Shown here piece after piece: positions 60,361 to 64,000 of a stretch of 64,000 nucleotides of DNA. This DNA is from Peribacillus sp044761665 (GTDB taxonomy: Bacteria > Bacillota > Bacilli > Bacillales > DSM-1321): assembly GCF_044761665.1 (NCBI RefSeq), contig NZ_JBIWCW010000017.1, positions 1 through 64,000 on the forward strand, read 5' to 3'. The position numbers and the translations under genes were made by a program. Numbering within the stretch: position 1 is the first letter of the stretch; each line of letters opens with the position of its first letter. A model generated the notes under the pieces. That model saw nothing but the letters and a program-made list of their open reading frames with translations, searched no databases and was not told the origin of the DNA.

Positions 60361-60642
60361 TTATAGCCAGTCTATATCTGTTATTGTGCGCTCAATTTCC
60401 GGAAAAGAATCTAGAAATTTAAGGGCATTTTGAAGTTCTCGTTCAGTAGCTTTCCTTGAGGAAGAAACGGTAACGATAGAAATCTTAGTACGTTGCCAAA
60501 GATCCTGAAAATCCGTTTCGGCTACCGAGATGTTGAACTTCTGTTTAAGCCGTGTCATGACACGTTGCAACACGGCTCTTTTTTCTTTCAAAGAATGGGT
60601 GTCATAGATGATGCACTCACATTGGACGGATCCAACAATCAT
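60361..60642 (-). CDS. ylxP: YlxP, DUF503 protein
   Basis: A 93-residue protein of family DUF503 (MIVGSVQCECIIYDTHSLKEKR), beta-alpha, with VAETDFQDLWQRTKISIVTVS. It overlaps infB by 4 bases and is conserved between infB and rbfA in Firmicutes. A role near ribosome assembly is suggested only by context. Confidence 0.93.
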   Translation of the reverse strand: MIVGSVQCECIIYDTHSLKEKRAVLQRVMTRLKQKFNISVAETDFQDLWQRTKISIVTVSSSRKATERELQNALKFLDSFPEIERTITDIDWL

Positions 60643-62798
60643 TTACGCTCGATTTCTTCCATTACATAAGCTTCAATTACGTCGCCTTCTTTAAGGTCAT
60701 TGTAATTCTTAATGGTAATACCGCACTCGTAATTTGTTGCAACTTCTTTCACGTCATCTTTAAAACGTTTCAATGCGTCAATTTCACCTTCATAAATGAC
60801 TACACCTTCACGAATTAAGCGAATTCCACTGTCACGCGTAAGTTTTCCTTCTGTAACATATGAACCAGCAATTGTACCAACTTTTGATACTTTGAACGTT
60901 GTACGAACTTCAGCTTGACCAATGATTTTTTCTTCGAACTCAGGATCAAGCATCCCTTTCATAGCCGATTCAATTTCTTCGATTGCTTTGTATATGATGC
61001 GGTGAAGGCGGACATCAACTTTTTCCGATTCAGCCGCACGCTTAGCATTTGCATCAGGACGGACGTTAAATCCGATGACGATTGCGTTAGAAGCAGTAGC
61101 AAGGATGATATCAGACTCCGTGATGGCTCCAACGCCAATGTGAATGATCTTCACTTTTGCGCCTTCTACTTCAATTTTATTCAGGGAAGCGGCCACTGCT
61201 TCTGCAGAACCTTGAACATCCGCTTTTAAGATGATGTTCAATTCTTTGATTTCCCCTTCTTTCATTTGTTCGAACAATGTATCAAGCGTAACACGCGATT
61301 TTTCATTACGTTGTGAAGCAAGTTGTCTTTGTGCACGTACTTCCCCAACTTGGCGGGCAGTTTTCTCATCTTCAAAGACGATGAAACGGTCTCCTGCTTG
61401 TGGAACTTCATTTAAACCAGTGATTTCAACCGGTGTGGATGGACCAGCATCCTTAACACGGCGTCCAAGATCACTAACCATGGCACGTACACGACCGAAT
61501 GTATTACCAATAACGATTGGATCTCCGACTTTCAACGTTCCGTTTTGGACAAGCAACGTCGCTACAGAGCCACGGCCTTTATCCAAACGTGCTTCGATAA
61601 CCGTTCCGTTCGCTTTACGCGTTGGGTTTGCTTTATATTCTTCTACTTCACTAACTAGTAGAATCATTTCAAGCAAGCTATCTATGCCTTCGCCCGTTTT
61701 AGCTGAAATCGGTACGAAAATCGTTTCTCCACCCCATGCTTCAGAAACTAAACCGTGCTCTGTTAACTCTTGCATAACGCGGTCAGGATTAGCCCCTTCT
61801 TTATCCATTTTATTAACAGCGACAATAATCGGAACTTCCGCTGCTTTAGCATGGTTAATCGCTTCAACCGTTTGAGGCATTACACCGTCATCGGCTGCAA
61901 CGACAAGAATCGTAATATCCGTGATTAATGCTCCACGAGCACGCATTGTTGTAAACGCAGCATGTCCTGGTGTATCAAGGAATGTGATTTTTTTGTCATT
62001 GACTTTGACTTGGTAAGCACCGATATGCTGAGTGATTCCGCCTGCTTCGCCTTCCGTCACTTTCGTATGGCGGATGGAATCAAGCAATGTCGTTTTACCA
62101 TGGTCAACGTGGCCCATGATCGTTACGACTGCCGGACGTTCGATTAAATCTTCAGAAGCATCTTCAGTCACTAATGACTCAAGGTCTGTCAAATCAACAC
62201 GAATCTCTTCTTCAGCCAATACTCCATACTCTGTACAGATTAATTCGATAGCGTCTTTATCCAATGTTTGGTTGATTGTTGCCATTACACCAAGCATGAA
62301 AAGTTTTTTAATGATTTCAGACGGTTCACGGTGAAGTTTCTTACCGAGTTCCATAACTGTCAAAGACTCATAAAACGTAATTTTTTCTGGAAGTTCTCTT
62401 TCCTTACGTTTTGTAACAGGTGCCTGTGGCGCCGATTGTCTTTGTTTGTTGTTTTTATTGCGGTTATTTCTTCCTTTGTTAAACTGTCCTGTTGGCTTTT
62501 TAGTACCCAACGGTTTAACTGGCGGTTTTTTCTTTAGTTTTTCTTTATTGACCGTGCTTTTTTCATCTGCTTCAGCTTCGTATTTAGCAACCGTAGCATT
62601 TGCTTTCGGTTCAGCAGCAGCTTGAGCTGGCTCGTCGCTTTTTGGTTTAAGTGTATCATTTAATTTGTTTACAGTTGAATCGTCTAATGCTGTCATATGG
62701 TTTGTTACCTCTATATTCATTTCTTTAAGTTTATTTATTACGTCTTTACTTGAAACGTTTTTTTGTTTTGCATATTCATATACACGCAATTTTGTCAT
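60639..62798 (-). CDS. infB: Translation initiation factor IF-2
   Basis: 719 residues from the ATG at 62798 (MTKLRVYEYAKQKNVSSKDV), which has GGGGGTGA upstream; the longer frame to 62906 runs into ylxQ. An IF2_N domain and a Lys/Ala/Pro-rich linker are followed by the G domain with GHVDHGKTTLLD (G1), DTPGHAAF (G3) and VNKMDKEGA (G4), then domains II-IV. It positions fMet-tRNA on the 30S subunit. Confidence 0.98.
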   Translation of the reverse strand: MTKLRVYEYAKQKNVSSKDVINKLKEMNIEVTNHMTALDDSTVNKLNDTLKPKSDEPAQAAAEPKANATVAKYEAEADEKSTVNKEKLKKKPPVKPLGTKKPTGQFNKGRNNRNKNNKQRQSAPQAPVTKRKERELPEKITFYESLTVMELGKKLHREPSEIIKKLFMLGVMATINQTLDKDAIELICTEYGVLAEEEIRVDLTDLESLVTEDASEDLIERPAVVTIMGHVDHGKTTLLDSIRHTKVTEGEAGGITQHIGAYQVKVNDKKITFLDTPGHAAFTTMRARGALITDITILVVAADDGVMPQTVEAINHAKAAEVPIIVAVNKMDKEGANPDRVMQELTEHGLVSEAWGGETIFVPISAKTGEGIDSLLEMILLVSEVEEYKANPTRKANGTVIEARLDKGRGSVATLLVQNGTLKVGDPIVIGNTFGRVRAMVSDLGRRVKDAGPSTPVEITGLNEVPQAGDRFIVFEDEKTARQVGEVRAQRQLASQRNEKSRVTLDTLFEQMKEGEIKELNIILKADVQGSAEAVAASLNKIEVEGAKVKIIHIGVGAITESDIILATASNAIVIGFNVRPDANAKRAAESEKVDVRLHRIIYKAIEEIESAMKGMLDPEFEEKIIGQAEVRTTFKVSKVGTIAGSYVTEGKLTRDSGIRLIREGVVIYEGEIDALKRFKDDVKEVATNYECGITIKNYNDLKEGDVIEAYVMEEIERK

Positions 62799-62817
62799 AC
62801 GTTCACCCCCGGTAAAT

Positions 62818-63123
62818 TTAATCGAGCAGCATTCGGAGTTTTTGTGCAAAACCTTCATCAAGAACAGCGACGGCAACTCTAGCATCCTTGCCAATGGCAT
62901 GGCCAAGCATGGACCTGTTTTCGACTCTCTTTAAAGGAACCTGATAAAATGCGCACTTATCAGAGATTTTTTTTTCAGTGTTTTTTGAAGCGTCCGCGGC
63001 TAAAATAACAACTTTGGCATTACCGCTTCTAATCTCTTTAACCACTAATTCTTCACCCGAAATTAGCTTGCGTGCTCGATTGGCCAAACCTAATAGAGAC
63101 ATCCATTGTTGTTGTTGGGTCAT
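62818..63123 (-). CDS. ylxQ: YlxQ, L7Ae-family RNA-binding protein
   Basis: A 101-residue L7Ae/L30e-like protein (rplGA in some annotations). It shows LGLANRARKLISGEELVVKEI and VVILAADASKNTEKKISDKC, the kink-turn-binding face of the family. It lies between ylxR and infB; the three are co-transcribed with nusA. Confidence 0.95.
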   Translation of the reverse strand: MTQQQQWMSLLGLANRARKLISGEELVVKEIRSGNAKVVILAADASKNTEKKISDKCAFYQVPLKRVENRSMLGHAIGKDARVAVAVLDEGFAQKLRMLLD

Positions 63124-63127
63124 GGTG

Positions 63128-63403
63128 TTAGTCTTTCTCCTTATCCACTAATTCAAGCAGTTCTTCATAAAGGGAAGAGTCGATTCGAGTACTAAGGTGA
63201 TTTGCCAGCACATTTTTCTTTTTGGCCAGCTCGATAATATTCCGATCAAGGGTCAAATAAGCTCCCCTTCCCGATTTTTTTCCGGTCGGATCAAGGCTGA
63301 CTTCCCCTTCTTTAGATCGAACGATACGAATGAGTTCTTTTTTCGGCTTCATAACGCCAGTGGCTACACATTTACGCATCGGGATTTTTTTTCGGCTATT
63401 CAT
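63128..63403 (-). CDS. ylxR: YlxR, RNase P modulator RnpM family
   Basis: A 91-residue basic protein (DUF448) with the signature MRKCVATGVMKPKKELIRIV and GRGAYLTLD. Members bind RNA; B. subtilis YlxR has been described as a modulator of RNase P (RnpM). The SD AGAGGTG precedes the ATG. It follows nusA by 17 bases. Confidence 0.94.
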   Translation of the reverse strand: MNSRKKIPMRKCVATGVMKPKKELIRIVRSKEGEVSLDPTGKKSGRGAYLTLDRNIIELAKKKNVLANHLSTRIDSSLYEELLELVDKEKD

Positions 63404-63420
63404 CTATATTCACCTCTACC

Positions 63421-64000
63421 TTACTCGTTATCCTCTTTGAAATCTTCTTCCTCTTCATTCACATAACTATCCCGGCTTAACAGGAATTCCTGTTCTTCAA
63501 CAGGGTAAATGCCAGCTTCGCGGGCTTCCGTTTCACTCTTGATATCAATTTTCCAGCCTGTCAGTTTGGCTGCCAAGCGCGCATTTTGTCCACGCTTACC
63601 AATTGCAAGTGAAAGTTGGTAGTCAGGAACAATGACAGTAGTTGCTTTATCTTCTTCTTTAACGATAACTTCAAGAACTTTTGAAGGGCTTAAAGCATTA
63701 GCAACAAAGATAACCGGATCTTCTGACCATTTAACAATATCGATTTTCTCGCCTTTTAATTCATTTACGATAGCCTGGACACGTTGCCCTTTTTGGCCAA
63801 CACATGAACCAACCGGATCGACTTCCTCGTTATCGGAGTGTACAGAAATTTTCGAGCGGTCGCCTGCTTCGCGGGCAACTGACTTAATTTCTACTGTTCC
63901 ATCAAAGATTTCAGGCACTTCTATCTCAAATAAACGTTTTAAAAGACCTGGATGCGAACGGGATACAAAGATTTGAGGTCCCTTCGAAGTCTTTTCAACT
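63421..64000 (-). CDS. nusA: Transcription factor NusA, C-terminal part (cut by the window edge)
   Basis: About 192 codons of the 3' end; the frame stays open to base 64000, so the start lies outside the window. Visible are the end of the S1-KH region (SRSHPGLLKRLFEIEVPEI), KH1 with VGSCVGQKGQRVQAIV, and KH2 with LAIGKRGQNARLAAKLTG. The protein ends in an acidic tail (EEEEDFKEDNE) rather than the AR repeats found in E. coli, as is normal for Firmicutes. NusA controls pausing and termination. Confidence 0.97.
   Translation of the reverse strand, partial: VEKTSKGPQIFVSRSHPGLLKRLFEIEVPEIFDGTVEIKSVAREAGDRSKISVHSDNEEVDPVGSCVGQKGQRVQAIVNELKGEKIDIVKWSEDPVIFVANALSPSKVLEVIVKEEDKATTVIVPDYQLSLAIGKRGQNARLAAKLTGWKIDIKSETEAREAGIYPVEEQEFLLSRDSYVNEEEEDFKEDNE

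Noticed and set aside
61231..61875. A 214-codon plus-strand frame
   Set aside because: It lies wholly inside infB on the opposite strand and has Ser/Thr/Pro-rich shadow composition.
1..64000. CRISPR arrays, insertion sequences, prophage genes, tRNA or rRNA
   Set aside because: No spaced repeats, transposase or integrase motifs, or recognisable structural RNA were seen on either strand.

Overview
The window reads as a chromosomal core segment of an endospore-forming member of the Bacillaceae. Almost every gene has a recognisable Bacillus counterpart, and several belong to sporulation: cotE, spoVS, spoVFA/spoVFB (dpaA/dpaB), spoIIIE, ymxH and mlpA. From about 10.1 kb to the right edge the order matches the B. 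subtilis mutL-mutS-cotE to nusA region, read on the minus strand. The sequence looks moderately AT-rich. A Peribacillus- or Bacillus-like genus would fit, but the sequence alone does not settle it. I see no rRNA, tRNA, CRISPR array, insertion sequence, prophage gene or attachment site.

Layout. 1-10 kb is the more variable flank: a TPP-dependent pyruvate oxidase-like enzyme, the yjlC-ndh respiratory pair, a methyltransferase, a PqqD-domain gene behind an OPT oligopeptide transporter, a cupin gene preceded by a 26-codon small ORF, and a secreted metallo-beta-lactamase-fold protein coupled to a DUF3006 gene. 10-18 kb holds mutL-mutS, cotE, ricA(ymcA)-miaB and a divergent gene for a His/Asn/Cys-rich, coat-like protein. 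18.5-26.9 kb holds the 2-oxoacid:ferredoxin oxidoreductase korAB, a dipeptidase, spoVS, ymdB, rny and recA. 27-35 kb holds cinA, pgsA, ymfM (RodZ-like) and the ymfF-H-I-J-K group. 35-41 kb is a nucleoside-type ABC importer (nupN-O-P-Q) behind the GntR regulator ymfC. 41-47 kb holds spoIIIE, ylzJ, tepA and rnjB. 47-54 kb is the aspartate/diaminopimelate/dipicolinate block (dapA, dapG, asd, dpaB, dpaA) followed by ymxH, mlpA and ylxY. 55-64 kb is the RNA and translation cluster pnpA, rpsO, ribF, truB, rbfA, ylxP, infB, ylxQ, ylxR and the C-terminal part of nusA, cut by the window edge.

How the genes work together. dapG, asd and dapA make the dihydrodipicolinate that DpaA/DpaB oxidise to spore dipicolinate. 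dpaA has a well-matched sigma-K promoter on the sequence, and cotE has another. Rny, RNase J2, PNPase and YmdB are the RNA turnover and phosphodiesterase genes; RicA partners Rny in the literature. recA has a sigma-A promoter with a LexA-type box next to it. Intrinsic terminators are unusually clear and divide the minus-strand genes into short operons.

I found no convincing undescribed multi-gene system. The best leads are the His/Asn/Cys-rich protein, the small ORF ahead of the cupin gene, the OPT-PqqD pair, the MBL-DUF3006 pair and an ACT-plus-P-loop reading of YmfK. Starts were moved from the longest ORF where a Shine-Dalgarno sequence and family length pointed to a shorter protein.
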